Shown here one piece after another: positions 52,942 to 61,184 of a DNA stretch of 64,000 nucleotides; the first letter of the stretch is position 1, and each line of letters starts with the position of its first letter. Source of the DNA: Martinezella tropici (lineage in GTDB: Bacteria > Pseudomonadota > Alphaproteobacteria > Rhizobiales > Rhizobiaceae). Below the pieces are notes generated by a model. It ran no database searches and had not been told where the DNA came from. It saw only the letters and a program-made list of their open reading frames with translations. The translations under genes and the position numbers were made by a program. The stretch lies in NCBI GenBank assembly GCA_000799755.1, contig JUHI01000011.1, forward strand, positions 1 through 64,000, read 5' to 3'.

Positions 52942-53873
52942 GCTTGCACCGCCTTAGCCGAGACTGCCCGCACCATGCCGGAGGTCTCGTCGCCAAAATA
53001 GACCCCGAAATTGCCGATCTGGCTTTCCATTGCAAAGCGAGCGACGATATCGGCCGTCGAACTGGTCTTGAAGTGCGCCGCCTTCAAGGCATCCGGCTTC
53101 ATGAACCTGCCTTCGCGCGGCTCGCCTTGCGAGGCAAACGCACGATAGACGATGTGATGCTTCCCATCGCTCTTGCCTTCATAGACCGAATAGAGAAAGC
53201 CGACTGTTATCGTCAGGCCCGTCAACGCAGTCAGATACTGGCCAAGAATGTCGGCGGGGCTTCCCTCCCTGCCCTCGCAATTCGGAAGAGCAAACACGTC
53301 CATGCCAAGAAGCAGGATTTCGCCATCGCGTTCGACGACCGCGCCGAGCTCGATATTGCCCTCCGCAGCGGCGGAAACCGCCTTGCTTGCCAGGATCGGC
53401 GTGAAATAGCCGCCCCGCGCATAGCCGAGGCCATTGCGGCCGCTATTGTCGAAGGAGACGATGCGCCCCATCAAGACGACGTGGTCGCCGGCTTCGATCA
53501 CCTGTTCCGTGGCGCATTCGAACCAGGCGGCGACATCGGCAAGGATCGGACAGCCATCAGCACCCGAGCTCCATTCGACGGCGGCGAACCGATCTTCGAC
53601 GGGCCGCGCGAATGTGTTGGAGACGGCCTTCTGCGTTTCCGACAGCACATTGATCGCAAAGTGGTTGGCGCTCGTCATAGCCGTGAAATTGCGCGAGGTC
53701 TTTGCCAGGCAGACGAGGAGAAGCGGCGGATCGAGAGAGACCGACGTGAAGGAATTTGCCGTAAAGCCGAGCGGCAGGCCGTCCTGATCGCGTGCGGTCA
53801 CGACCGTAACGCCGGTCGGAAATGCACCGAAGGCGTCACGCAACGCCCTTGGATCGAAATCTTGCGTCGTCAT
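52938..53873 (-). CDS. Flavin reductase with a C-terminal Nudix-like domain
   Basis: The start at 53873 (MTTQDFDPRALRDAFGAFPT, GGAGGACGCAAG upstream) overlaps the hydrolase stop as ATGA and gives 311 residues. Residues 1 to about 165 are a classical flavin reductase (GVTVVTARDQDGLPLGFTAN, FTSVSLDPPLLLVCL, HFAINVLSETQ, VLMGRIV). The rest, about 145 residues, is extra: IELGAVVERDGEILLLGMDV, LPNCEGREGSPADILGQYLT and HHIVYRAFA look like a Nudix fold whose catalytic REXXEE box is missing. It should feed FMNH2 to the adjacent monooxygenase; the tail may bind a nucleotide or flavin. Confidence 0.85.
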   Translation of the reverse strand: MTTQDFDPRALRDAFGAFPTGVTVVTARDQDGLPLGFTANSFTSVSLDPPLLLVCLAKTSRNFTAMTSANHFAINVLSETQKAVSNTFARPVEDRFAAVEWSSGADGCPILADVAAWFECATEQVIEAGDHVVLMGRIVSFDNSGRNGLGYARGGYFTPILASKAVSAAAEGNIELGAVVERDGEILLLGMDVFALPNCEGREGSPADILGQYLTALTGLTITVGFLYSVYEGKSDGKHHIVYRAFASQGEPREGRFMKPDALKAAHFKTSSTADIVARFAMESQIGNFGVYFGDETSGMVRAVSAKAVQA

Positions 53874-54715
53874 CTTGCGTCCTCCCCGCATGAAAGCCAC
53901 TCGGCGAGCAGCTCATTGACGATGTCCGGTGCCGTCAGGTTCACCATATGGCGGTGCCCCTCGACGATCCGCGCCCAGCCTCTGGGTGCAGCAGTAGCCA
54001 TCTGTTCGGCCATCAGCGGCGTCGAATTCGGATCGTCCGAGCCTGTCAGGAACAAAGCAGGTGCGCGGACATCGGGCCAGCGATCGGCGTAGGTTTCATC
54101 ACCGCCGGCGAAAGCAGCATAGGCCGTGGCATAGCCGCGCGGGTCGACGAGGCTCAGCCAGTTGCGCGTGAGCTCGCGCGCCACCGCGCTTTGGGCATCA
54201 TCGCCAAACCAGCGCAGCAGCGGGCCTTCCTTGTCGACGCCTGTCAACGGTATTGCCGCTGCACGCGCAAGGACGGCCGCCTTGGCCTCGGGATCGCGAC
54301 GATAGACGCCGTTGAGATAGGCGATCCGCTTGATCCGCTCATCGAAGGTGGCAGCAGCCCCTCCGGCAACGAGCGCACCCATCGAATGGCCGGCAACATT
54401 GACCTTGCCAAGTTCCATCTCGTGAAGGAAACCACCGAACCAGGCGACAAAGGCTTCCAGTGGACTTCCGGCAGGCAGGGCGACGCTTTCACCGTGCCCC
54501 GGCATATCGACGGCGATGACGCGATGGCTGCGGGAGAAGGCCTCAATCTGCGGCGACCAGGCTTCAAGCCGCATGCCGACGCCATGGATGAAAACAAGCG
54601 GCTCACCCTTGCCCACCTCGTGATAGGCAGTGCCGCCTGCCGTATGCTTGCGGCGCAAAGCTCCGGCATTCAGATGATCGGGCTCGTTCTGGTCCATGGT
54701 TTCCATCGTCGACAT
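53870..54715 (-). CDS. Alpha/beta-fold hydrolase
   Basis: The 281-residue protein has PLVFIHGVGMRLEAWSPQIE (oxyanion region), VIAVDMPGHGES, the nucleophile elbow VAGHSMGALVAGG with its Ser, an acid in FLTGSDDPNSTP and the catalytic His in IVEGHRHMVNL. Cap-domain residues lie between. It would hydrolyse an ester, amide or C-C bond formed in the pathway. It is coupled to the flavin reductase gene and lies 15 bases after the AA_synth gene. The first ATG is used; Met4 and Met7 are alternatives. Confidence 0.88.
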   Translation of the reverse strand: MSTMETMDQNEPDHLNAGALRRKHTAGGTAYHEVGKGEPLVFIHGVGMRLEAWSPQIEAFSRSHRVIAVDMPGHGESVALPAGSPLEAFVAWFGGFLHEMELGKVNVAGHSMGALVAGGAAATFDERIKRIAYLNGVYRRDPEAKAAVLARAAAIPLTGVDKEGPLLRWFGDDAQSAVARELTRNWLSLVDPRGYATAYAAFAGGDETYADRWPDVRAPALFLTGSDDPNSTPLMAEQMATAAPRGWARIVEGHRHMVNLTAPDIVNELLAEWLSCGEDAR

Positions 54716-54730
54716 CCAGGCTCCGATCCC

Positions 54731-55333
54731 CTACACGCCCGCCGGATTGGAGACGTCCTGCCCCAGATCCTTGAGGTCCTGATAGCGATCGCCGATGCGA
54801 TGATGCGGCCGGCCGCCGACGGACGCGCCAAGCGCCACGACAATCTCATCGGCGGCAGGCGCATCGGGGACCGACGTCTGGATCGTCAGATAATGCGAGC
54901 GACGGCCTTCGTCGTTCTTGTCCATGAGCGGAATCATGATCGGCGCGTTGGCCGGTCCGCGCGTATTGCAGAAGGCCAGATAGGACTTGGCGCCGACGGC
55001 GTGGCGATAGTGATTACCGAACCGGAGCGTGTGGATCAGGGCGGAAGCATGTTCGATCTCGCCGTCCAGCCCGACGACCGCCGCCTTGCCATAGGCCTCG
55101 ACTGCCTCGCCCGATCCGACCGCATCGATGATCATTTTGGTCAGCAATTCGCCGAGGATGGGAGCAACGGCGTGAATCTCGGGCTTTAGATCCTCGACAA
55201 AGCCGCGACCAGCCCAGGGATTTTTAACGATCGCGCAGGCTGAGAAAAGTTTCAACGGCGCGGCTGCCGCTCTCCCCCCTTCGACAAGCGTCGTTTCGAT
55301 CTGCAGGACGGTTTTTCGGATCTGAAGGCTCAT
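54731..55333 (-). CDS. AA_synth-family protein (PF06684 type)
   Basis: The 200-residue protein shows IRKTVLQIETTLVEGGRAAA, KNPWAGRGFVEDLKPEIHAV, EAYGKAAVVGLDGEIEHASA, HTLRFGNHYR and VALGASVGGRPHHRIGDRYQ. This is the pattern of the family annotated as amino acid synthesis protein, whose biochemistry is poorly established. It often occurs with LLM monooxygenases and flavin reductases, as here. It is the first gene of the ten-gene set, 28 bases downstream of a GntR-type operator motif, so its expression should define that of the whole set. Confidence 0.85.
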   Translation of the reverse strand: MSLQIRKTVLQIETTLVEGGRAAAAPLKLFSACAIVKNPWAGRGFVEDLKPEIHAVAPILGELLTKMIIDAVGSGEAVEAYGKAAVVGLDGEIEHASALIHTLRFGNHYRHAVGAKSYLAFCNTRGPANAPIMIPLMDKNDEGRRSHYLTIQTSVPDAPAADEIVVALGASVGGRPHHRIGDRYQDLKDLGQDVSNPAGV

Positions 55334-55361
55334 GGCTCGCTCTCATCTGATGTTGTGTATG

Positions 55362-55377
55362 ATGGTATGCCATAATA
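55362..55377 (-). promoter_or_regulatory. Candidate GntR/FCD operator, copy 1
   Basis: The minus strand reads TATTATGGCATACCAT, with a near-palindromic ATGGCATACCAT. It lies 29 bases upstream of the AA_synth start. It shares TATTATGGnATnC with copies at 55542 and 57357. Confidence 0.65.
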
Positions 55378-55541
55378 CACAACTGTCAAGCCGCTTTGCG
55401 CGACCGGACTTAAAAACCCGGCCGAATGCCGAAAAGAGACAGTTATGACAATGCCTTATCGATAGGCAGCAATAAGCACTCGCGAAAGCGAGCTTGCCCG
55501 TCGCTTATCTTCAGCTGTCGGTGTTCCGCTTTTGTATTAGT

Positions 55542-55557
55542 TATTATGGTATACCGT
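55542..55557 (+). promoter_or_regulatory. Candidate GntR/FCD operator, copy 2
   Basis: The plus strand reads TATTATGGTATACCGT. It lies about 180 bases upstream of copy 1 and faces no gene of its own, so it may act as an auxiliary site for the same regulator. Confidence 0.55.
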
Positions 55558-55690
55558 CACATCGAAGACATGAGGGAGTCAACCCGCCTCACCGGCCAAA
55601 CGGCAATTTGATGAGTCATGACATCAATCGGCATCATCCGGCGTCACGCGAACCAGCCCACCATCATGGACAGCGAAAATTCCGCTGGCC

Positions 55691-56602
55691 CTATCCCTGG
55701 CGGACGATAGCGCCGATCGCATTGACGACGATGCGCGCCGCGGTGACGGCAGACAGGCCGCCGATGTCGGCCGGAGGATAAAGCTCCACCAGATCAAAGC
55801 CCGCAATGTCGGCCCGCCTGCCAAGGCCGGCGATCAGGTCGATCACCTGCGTATAGGTCAGCCCGCCGGGTGTGCGCGCCGCGACACCTGGCATAATTCC
55901 GGGATCGATGCTGTCGCAATCCAGCGTGACGACAACCCTCACGCCCTCCGGAATATGGCGAAGAGCCGCCTCGACCCCTTGGGCGTGGATCTCACGGGCA
56001 GTGACAAAGCGGCTGCCATAACGCTGTGCCGCCCCGACGTCAGAAGCGCGAGCGCTCCCAACACTTCGCAAACCGACCTGCACCATTCCGGCGACATGGG
56101 GCATCTCGCTTGCTCGCCGCATCGGGCTCGAATACCCGTGGTGTTCGCCATGCAACTCGTCGCGCCAGTCGATATGGGCGTCAATCTGCAAGACCCAGAC
56201 CGGCCCCTCGTCGGCAAAACCGGCGATGAAGGGGATCGTGACGGAACAGTCGCCGCCAAGAAGGATCGGCACGGCCTGCAGAGCCAGCACCTCGCGCGTC
56301 CTCGCCTCGATCCGGCCCCGGTTGCCGGCATTGTCGTGCATGACGGTCTCAATGTTTCCAGTGTCGATGCAGCAGGGTGGCTTGCCGTCGAATAACGGGC
56401 CGCCGAGATCGAAATCCCAATGCTCGATAAGCCCGGCATCACCCTGGCTGGCGGCCCGGATCGCGCCCGCGGACAAGGCATAGCCGCTGCTGTCCTTGCC
56501 GGGATAGGTACTGCCGTGGCCGGCTCCGAAAATCACCACACGCGGCAGGCGACCATCGTCAAGGCGATCCGGAAAGCCTAGAAAGGGAGGGGAAACGGTC
56601 AT
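55691..56602 (-). CDS. Ureohydrolase family protein (agmatinase/arginase-like)
   Basis: The 303-residue protein has the ureohydrolase fold with metal-site motifs DAHID (D141, H143, D145) and LDCDSIDPGIMPG (D228, D230). The first metal motif, normally GGDHS, reads GGDCS, so the usual His ligand is Cys119. Family enzymes release urea from agmatine, guanidinobutyrate or similar guanidino compounds with Mn2+. The Cys may shift metal choice or substrate. The gene follows the GntR regulator by 42 bases and probably shares its transcript. Whether it belongs to the same pathway as the ten-gene set is inferred from the shared operator motif. Confidence 0.85.
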   Translation of the reverse strand: MTVSPPFLGFPDRLDDGRLPRVVIFGAGHGSTYPGKDSSGYALSAGAIRAASQGDAGLIEHWDFDLGGPLFDGKPPCCIDTGNIETVMHDNAGNRGRIEARTREVLALQAVPILLGGDCSVTIPFIAGFADEGPVWVLQIDAHIDWRDELHGEHHGYSSPMRRASEMPHVAGMVQVGLRSVGSARASDVGAAQRYGSRFVTAREIHAQGVEAALRHIPEGVRVVVTLDCDSIDPGIMPGVAARTPGGLTYTQVIDLIAGLGRRADIAGFDLVELYPPADIGGLSAVTAARIVVNAIGAIVRQG

Positions 56603-56644
56603 GCTTGCTGGCCTTGACGATGGTTTTGTTGAGAGATCCTAAAA

Positions 56645-57340
56645 TCAATCGATCGGCTGCCGCCCTGAAAGCACGGCCTGGGCGATGGCGCTGGCGCTTG
56701 TGACATGATCCATCGCCGCCTGATAGGCGCCGTCGCCGTCACCGCGCCGGATGGCATCGACGATGCGGGCCATCTGCGCCGGTCCCTGAACATCGCGATT
56801 TTGCGTCTTGATCGTCATGGAGCGCAGGTGATTGATGCGCACGGTCAAAAGATTGACGACGCCCCAGGCCACATGGCGGTCAACCATGCTGAACAGCGTC
56901 TGATAGAAGGACGATGTATGGGCGAGCACGCCCGGCATGTCCTTCTCACGGTAACTGTGCCTTATATCTTCCAGCGACTTGTCGAGGGCATCGGCAATCG
57001 CGGGATTGTTCTGCTCGGCGCAAAGCCGCGCCGCCATTCCTTCGAGTGCCGCACGGATCTCGTAGATCTGCTTGGCCTCGTCATGATTGAGTTGCGCGAC
57101 GATCGGCCCCTTGTTCGGCAGGTTGGCAACCAGACCTTCGGATTCGAGATGGCGCAGGACCTCACGCACGATCGTGCGGCTGACACCGAGCTGGGCGCAG
57201 AGATCGCGCTCGACCAGGCGGTCGCCCGGGCGGAAATAGCCGTTGATGATGGCCTCTCGCACCTTGTCGAGAGCAAGCTCACGCAACGTCTTGGCTGGAC
57301 GCTCCACGCGAATTGCGGCGCCATGTGCATCATCATTCAT
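56645..57340 (-). CDS. GntR-family regulator, FCD (FadR) subfamily
   Basis: The 231-residue protein has a GntR winged helix (LRELALDKVREAIINGYFRP GDRLVE, CAQLGVSRTIVREVLRHLES) and an all-helical FCD ligand domain with the metal/ligand positions in EIRAALEGMAARLCAEQ and a late AAMDHVTSA. It likely represses its own gene, the ureohydrolase gene and the ten-gene operon, because the same motif lies before its start (57357) and in the operon's control region. The effector is unknown. Confidence 0.88.
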   Translation of the reverse strand: MNDDAHGAAIRVERPAKTLRELALDKVREAIINGYFRPGDRLVERDLCAQLGVSRTIVREVLRHLESEGLVANLPNKGPIVAQLNHDEAKQIYEIRAALEGMAARLCAEQNNPAIADALDKSLEDIRHSYREKDMPGVLAHTSSFYQTLFSMVDRHVAWGVVNLLTVRINHLRSMTIKTQNRDVQGPAQMARIVDAIRRGDGDGAYQAAMDHVTSASAIAQAVLSGRQPID

Positions 57341-57356
57341 TTCCGCACCCTCGATC

Positions 57357-57372
57357 TTCGGATACCATAATA
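57357..57372 (-). promoter_or_regulatory. Candidate GntR/FCD operator, copy 3 (autoregulation)
   Basis: The minus strand reads TATTATGGTATCCGAA, ending 17 bases before the regulator's start codon. It shares TATTATGGnATnC with the two copies in front of the AA_synth operon. Confidence 0.6.
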
Positions 57373-57426
57373 TGGCCTACCAAAATCATCCATTGTCGAA
57401 ATGAAGTCAATGCGGCAGAGCGCTGG

Positions 57427-58128
57427 TCAGAGCAAGGCCCGTTCCTGAATGCCGAAATGCTCATTTAGCACTTTCCAGCCTTTCGGCGTCACGTCAACGG
57501 CCCGAGACGAGGGCGACCGCCGCAGGCAACCCTCGGCAAAGAAGAGATTGGTAAGATGAACGCCAAGTGGCCCGGCCAGATGATGTTGACGTTCCGTCCA
57601 GTCGAGACATTGCCGGGCCAGCCCATAACGCGTGGGTCTGATCCCGGCCGTGTTCATGCCCATGCGGTCGAACCACTTGGTCCCCGCAGGCGTGAGTTCG
57701 AACCGCTTCTTGTCGGCCGCGACGATAAATCCTTTCTCCAATAGTCCATGGGTCACGGCGACGCCGACGCGGCCGGCCAAGTGATCATAGCAGCAGCGAG
57801 CGAACCGAAGCTTTTGCGCTTCGCGGGTCAACGGCTTTCTTCGCACGGGCTCCCCCGGTCCGATCGAGGCGAGCGTCTCAAGCGCGAGTGCGACGTGGGG
57901 GCCGGCGAGACGATAGTAACGGTGCCGACCCTCGGTTTCGACAGTCACCAGTCCGCCATCCAGAAGCTTGCCCAGATGGGAGCTGGCCGTCTGCGCCGTC
58001 ACGCCTGCGGCATAGGCGAGTTCCCCGGCCGGTCGCGCCCGACCGTCGAGCAATGCCGACAGCATGGCGGCGCGCGCGGGATCGGCGATCAGAAAGGCGA
58101 CTGCTGCTATATTCGGCTGCGGTATCAT
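57427..58128 (-). CDS. ArsR-type winged-helix regulator with extended C-terminus
   Basis: The 233-residue protein has an N-terminal ArsR-like helix-turn-helix (ARAAMLSALLDGRARPAGEL, AGVTAQTASSHLGKLLDGGL, EGRHRYYRLAGPHVALALE). A second region of about 130 residues follows, with RFARCCYDHLAGRVGVAVTH and ELTPAGTKWFDRMG, which suggests a second winged helix. It lacks the classical metal-binding ELCVCDL motif; a Cys pair occurs in ARCCYDH. It is divergent from the metallophosphoesterase gene, and palindromes in the 128-base gap suggest control of both. Confidence 0.85.
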   Translation of the reverse strand: MIPQPNIAAVAFLIADPARAAMLSALLDGRARPAGELAYAAGVTAQTASSHLGKLLDGGLVTVETEGRHRYYRLAGPHVALALETLASIGPGEPVRRKPLTREAQKLRFARCCYDHLAGRVGVAVTHGLLEKGFIVAADKKRFELTPAGTKWFDRMGMNTAGIRPTRYGLARQCLDWTERQHHLAGPLGVHLTNLFFAEGCLRRSPSSRAVDVTPKGWKVLNEHFGIQERALL

Positions 58129-58164
58129 CTTTCGGCCTCCTTCTATCTAGGCGCATCTTAGCAC

Positions 58165-58197
58165 CGAAACAGTTCGCATGTTTCGACACGTATCGAA
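58165..58197. promoter_or_regulatory. Candidate ArsR-type operator (two overlapping palindromes)
   Basis: CGAAACA/TGTTTCG arms (58165-58171 and 58179-58185) and the palindrome TTCGACACGTATCGAA (58182-58197) overlap in the gap between the divergent regulator and phosphoesterase genes. Their position near the regulator start favours autoregulation plus control of the neighbouring gene. Confidence 0.55.
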
Positions 58198-58256
58198 GCA
58201 TTTCGACGCGCTATCGCCGTAGGCTGGGGCATAAGCAATTGCCATGGAACCGGGCT

Positions 58257-59024
58257 ATGACGAAGACGACCCTTGCATTTCTCACCGACACTCACCTCGG
58301 CCAACGACTGGTCGCAAAGGGCGAAATCGCCGGCGACAAAATGGGCTATCAGGAAACACTGGGAGAACACGAACATCACCTGCGCGTCGTCCTCGACGAT
58401 ATCGCCCGCAAGGACATCTCCAGGATCGTCTTCGGCGGTGATATCGGCGCGGCCCAATCGGTCGGCCGCTTTTTCGAGCTTCTGCGTGGCTATGCCTTCG
58501 ACATGTCGCTCATCCTCGGCAACCACGACAGCTATGGTAATGTCACACAACATTACGATCTGGGCGAAAGCATCGTCGCGGGCAAGCTGTGCTTCTCCCA
58601 GCATGACCCGTATCTGAAACGCATCTTTCTCGATACGTCCGATAATGCCGTTGGCGACAACCAGCGCAAATGGCTGGTACGCGAACTCGCGGGCGTGAAG
58701 AAGGCGGCAATCTTCCTGCATCACCCGATCCTGCCGCTCGACACATCAGTGGATCGAACCGGCGCGGCTCTGCGCGACCGAGATGACGTCAGGTCGCTTC
58801 TGATCGACACCGATTGCCAGATATCGCTGTTCTGCGGCCACTATCACATGATCGACGAAGCCCGGGAGGCAAATATCAGGCAGTATGTCACGCCGGCGGT
58901 TTCCTATCAGCTCGTCAAGCAATCCGAACATCTCAAAGCGGATATGAAGACGTTCGGCTACCGTATTCTCGAGCTGGACGAAGACGAGATCAGAACGCAG
59001 ATCGTCTTGTTTTCGAAGGCTTAG
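58257..59024 (+). CDS. Calcineurin-like metallophosphoesterase
   Basis: From MTKTTLAFLTDTHLGQRL the protein has 255 residues with all five metal motifs: DTHLG (D11, H13), GGDIG, GNHDSYG, HHPILPL and FCGHYHMID. Such enzymes cleave phosphomonoesters or diesters with two metal ions. There is no signal peptide, so it acts in the cytoplasm. The frame upstream to 57888 runs through the divergent regulator and was discarded. It sits with a CX5R phosphatase and an ABC importer, which suggests use of an imported organophosphate. Confidence 0.88.
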   Translation: MTKTTLAFLTDTHLGQRLVAKGEIAGDKMGYQETLGEHEHHLRVVLDDIARKDISRIVFGGDIGAAQSVGRFFELLRGYAFDMSLILGNHDSYGNVTQHYDLGESIVAGKLCFSQHDPYLKRIFLDTSDNAVGDNQRKWLVRELAGVKKAAIFLHHPILPLDTSVDRTGAALRDRDDVRSLLIDTDCQISLFCGHYHMIDEAREANIRQYVTPAVSYQLVKQSEHLKADMKTFGYRILELDEDEIRTQIVLFSKA

Positions 59025-59150
59025 ACGGCGCAGACGTCTTGCCAGGCCATATGGCAACAACAAGAAGCAAAAGTACTTTCACTTCAAGGTTATGACATTA
59101 TATCTTATCGAGATATTGCGGAATCGCCAATCGATTTGAAGGATATGACA

Positions 59151-59735
59151 ATGAGCGTGCTTCTTTCTCCCGAACTCACGGTTTGTGGCATTGAGGAGCT
59201 ACCCGATCAGCGCACTCGAAACGTCACCCATGTGCTTTCCCTCCTCGATCCGGAATATCCCGAACTCGATGTGTTTCATTCCTATGCCACGCATCATCGC
59301 ACGACGCTGCGCTTTCACGACATCATCGCGACGGCTCCAGGTAGGGTAATGCCGCAGCCGGAGCACGTCGACGCGATCCTGACATTCGGCTCTCGGTTTC
59401 GAGCCCAACAAGATCCTGAGGCTCCGAGCCATCTGCTGGTTCATTGCCATATGGGCGTATCCCGCTCGACGGCGGCCATGCTCTCGTTGATGGCGCAGGC
59501 CAATCCGGACGAATCCGGCGAGAGCCTGTTTGCCCGTCTGGTCGCCATCCGCCCGCAGGCATGGCCAAACTCTCAAATGATCGGCTTTGCCGACGAACAA
59601 CTTGGCAGGAAGGGTGATCTGAAGGCTGCACTGGCCCGACATTATGCCCGACAGATCAAGGAACGGCCCGATTTCGTCGAATGGATGACGCGTCTCGGAC
59701 GCCAGGCGGAACTCGAAATGGCAGCGCCGGAATAA
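59151..59735 (+). CDS. Tyrosine/dual-specificity phosphatase-like protein (CX5R)
   Basis: The start ATG 59151 has GAAGGA eight bases upstream; ATG 59145 is too close to it. The 194-residue protein has the signature VHCHMGVSRSTAAM with nucleophile C99 and R105, and an upstream loop (LRFHDIIATAPGRVMP) whose Asp is the likely general acid. Bacterial members act on phosphotyrosine or on inositol phosphates and other organophosphates. It follows the metallophosphoesterase by 126 bases. Substrate is unknown. Confidence 0.85.
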   Translation: MSVLLSPELTVCGIEELPDQRTRNVTHVLSLLDPEYPELDVFHSYATHHRTTLRFHDIIATAPGRVMPQPEHVDAILTFGSRFRAQQDPEAPSHLLVHCHMGVSRSTAAMLSLMAQANPDESGESLFARLVAIRPQAWPNSQMIGFADEQLGRKGDLKAALARHYARQIKERPDFVEWMTRLGRQAELEMAAPE

Positions 59736-60088
59736 CAAAGCGCGTCTATCACCTAAAGACGACCCGCCCTCATGAAGGCGGCTCCTTTCCCATCTTCTTC
59801 CGCCGTGACAGTTCTCTGACAGGAATCAATGTCACCTTCTCTGCAATCTGTAGAGGACAGAGACGGCCGGCATCTGAAGCCGGCCGGCCATGGGGAGGAG
59901 ATATTATGAAAATCGCGCCTAGCCGCGACTAGCGCCTGCCATCCGGCAATCGGCGCCGGCCATCATCAGCCAAGCACATCTCATTCAGCGGCTATCCGTC
60001 AGGGAGTGCCGCGCCGTTTGCGCATGTCCTCAATTCAGGGATGCGGACGGCAGTCAAAACCATGCAGCAGTCAACCGGGAGGGAACAA
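59736..60088. other. Intergenic region with hairpins before the ABC operon
   Basis: It contains a short GC hairpin (CCGCC/GGCGG, 59764-59781) followed by CTCCTTTCC, probably ending the phosphatase transcript. It also has a second hairpin, GGCCGGC/GCCGGCC (59865-59885). The promoter of the importer operon must lie downstream of these. No gene is seen. Confidence 0.5.
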
Positions 60089-61153
60089 ATGTCACTGCTA
60101 TTCAAAAAACTCAGCATCGCAGCCGCGATCGCCATCGGCGTCAACGGCGCAGCCTTTGCGGCGAGCGAGGAACTCGTTGCCGCCGCCAAGAAGGAAGGCG
60201 TGATCGCCATCTATGCCGCGACCGACTTGAGCCAGGCACAGGCGCTGCTCGATGCCTTCACCAAGAAATATACAGGCATTCGCATCGACTACAACGATAT
60301 CGGCACCAACGGCGTCTACAACCGCATTATCTCCGAAGCTGCGGCCGGCCAGGTCGGCGGAGATCTCGTCTGGACATCGGCAATGGACCAGACCGTGAAG
60401 CTTGCGGCCGACGGCTATCTCGCCTCCTATGCCTCGACTGAAATCGGCGCGCTGCCAAGCTGGGCCGTCTACGACAAGACCGTCTACGCCACGACGCTCG
60501 AGCCGATCGGCATGATCTACAACAAGGTCGCTCTGAAGGAAGACGAGGTTCCGCGCACGCGGGCCGCGCTGATCGAGTTCCTCGGCAAGAAAGATGTCGC
60601 AGGCAAGATCGCGACCTTCGATCCGGAAAAGTCCGGCGTCGGCTTCATGATCCAGACGAACGACTCCAAACAGCGCAGCGATTATTGGGATCTGGTTTCG
60701 GCCTTCGGCACCGCCAAGGGCAAGACCTATTCCTCGACCGGCTCCATGCGCGAGACGGTGGTTTCCGGTGAGAATGTGATTGCCTTCAACCTCATCGGCT
60801 CCTATGCGCTCGATTGGGTGAAGAGCGCCTCCAATCTCGGCGTCGCCTTCGGCAAGGATTATACGCCGGCCTTCTCGCGTGTCGCCGCCATCATCAAGAA
60901 CGCGCCGCATCCCAATGCCTCGCAGCTCTTCCTCGATTTCATGCTGTCTCAGGAAGGCCAGAACGCAATCGCGTCGAAGGGCATGCCGTCCCTGCGCACC
61001 GATGTCGACCAGGGATACAATCTCAACACCATCAACGAGCTGGTCGGCGGCAACCTCAAGCCTATCGCGCTCGACGACTCGCGCCTGGAATTTATGGACC
61101 CTGCAAAGCGCCTTGATTTCCTCAAGAAGTGGCGCGGATCGGTCAAGGGCTGA
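60089..61153 (+). CDS. ABC transporter substrate-binding protein (Fbp / aminoethylphosphonate type)
   Basis: From MSLLFKKLSIAAAIAIGVNG (GGAGGGAAC upstream) the protein has 354 residues. A signal peptide is cleaved near AFA-AS, and a type II binding fold follows: GVIAIYAATDLSQAQALLDA FTK, VGGDLVWTSAMDQTVKLAAD, NVIAFNLIGSYALDWV and FLDFMLSQEGQNAIAS. The family holds ferric-iron, thiamine and 2-aminoethylphosphonate binders. The usual ferric-ligand Tyr pair is not evident at the expected place, and neighbouring phosphatase genes favour an organophosphate or phosphonate. This choice is inference. Confidence 0.85.
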   Translation: MSLLFKKLSIAAAIAIGVNGAAFAASEELVAAAKKEGVIAIYAATDLSQAQALLDAFTKKYTGIRIDYNDIGTNGVYNRIISEAAAGQVGGDLVWTSAMDQTVKLAADGYLASYASTEIGALPSWAVYDKTVYATTLEPIGMIYNKVALKEDEVPRTRAALIEFLGKKDVAGKIATFDPEKSGVGFMIQTNDSKQRSDYWDLVSAFGTAKGKTYSSTGSMRETVVSGENVIAFNLIGSYALDWVKSASNLGVAFGKDYTPAFSRVAAIIKNAPHPNASQLFLDFMLSQEGQNAIASKGMPSLRTDVDQGYNLNTINELVGGNLKPIALDDSRLEFMDPAKRLDFLKKWRGSVKG

Positions 61154-61184
61154 CGCCGCGTCAGATCCCTTAAGAGCATTTCCC

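Larger units (their letters stand above)
55334..55690. other. Regulatory intergenic region of the ten-gene operon
   Basis: The 357 bases lie between the end of the ureohydrolase gene and the start of the AA_synth gene, both on the minus strand. Two copies of the TATTATGG-type operator motif lie at 55362 and 55542. Short frames here are without recognisable motifs. Confidence 0.55.
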
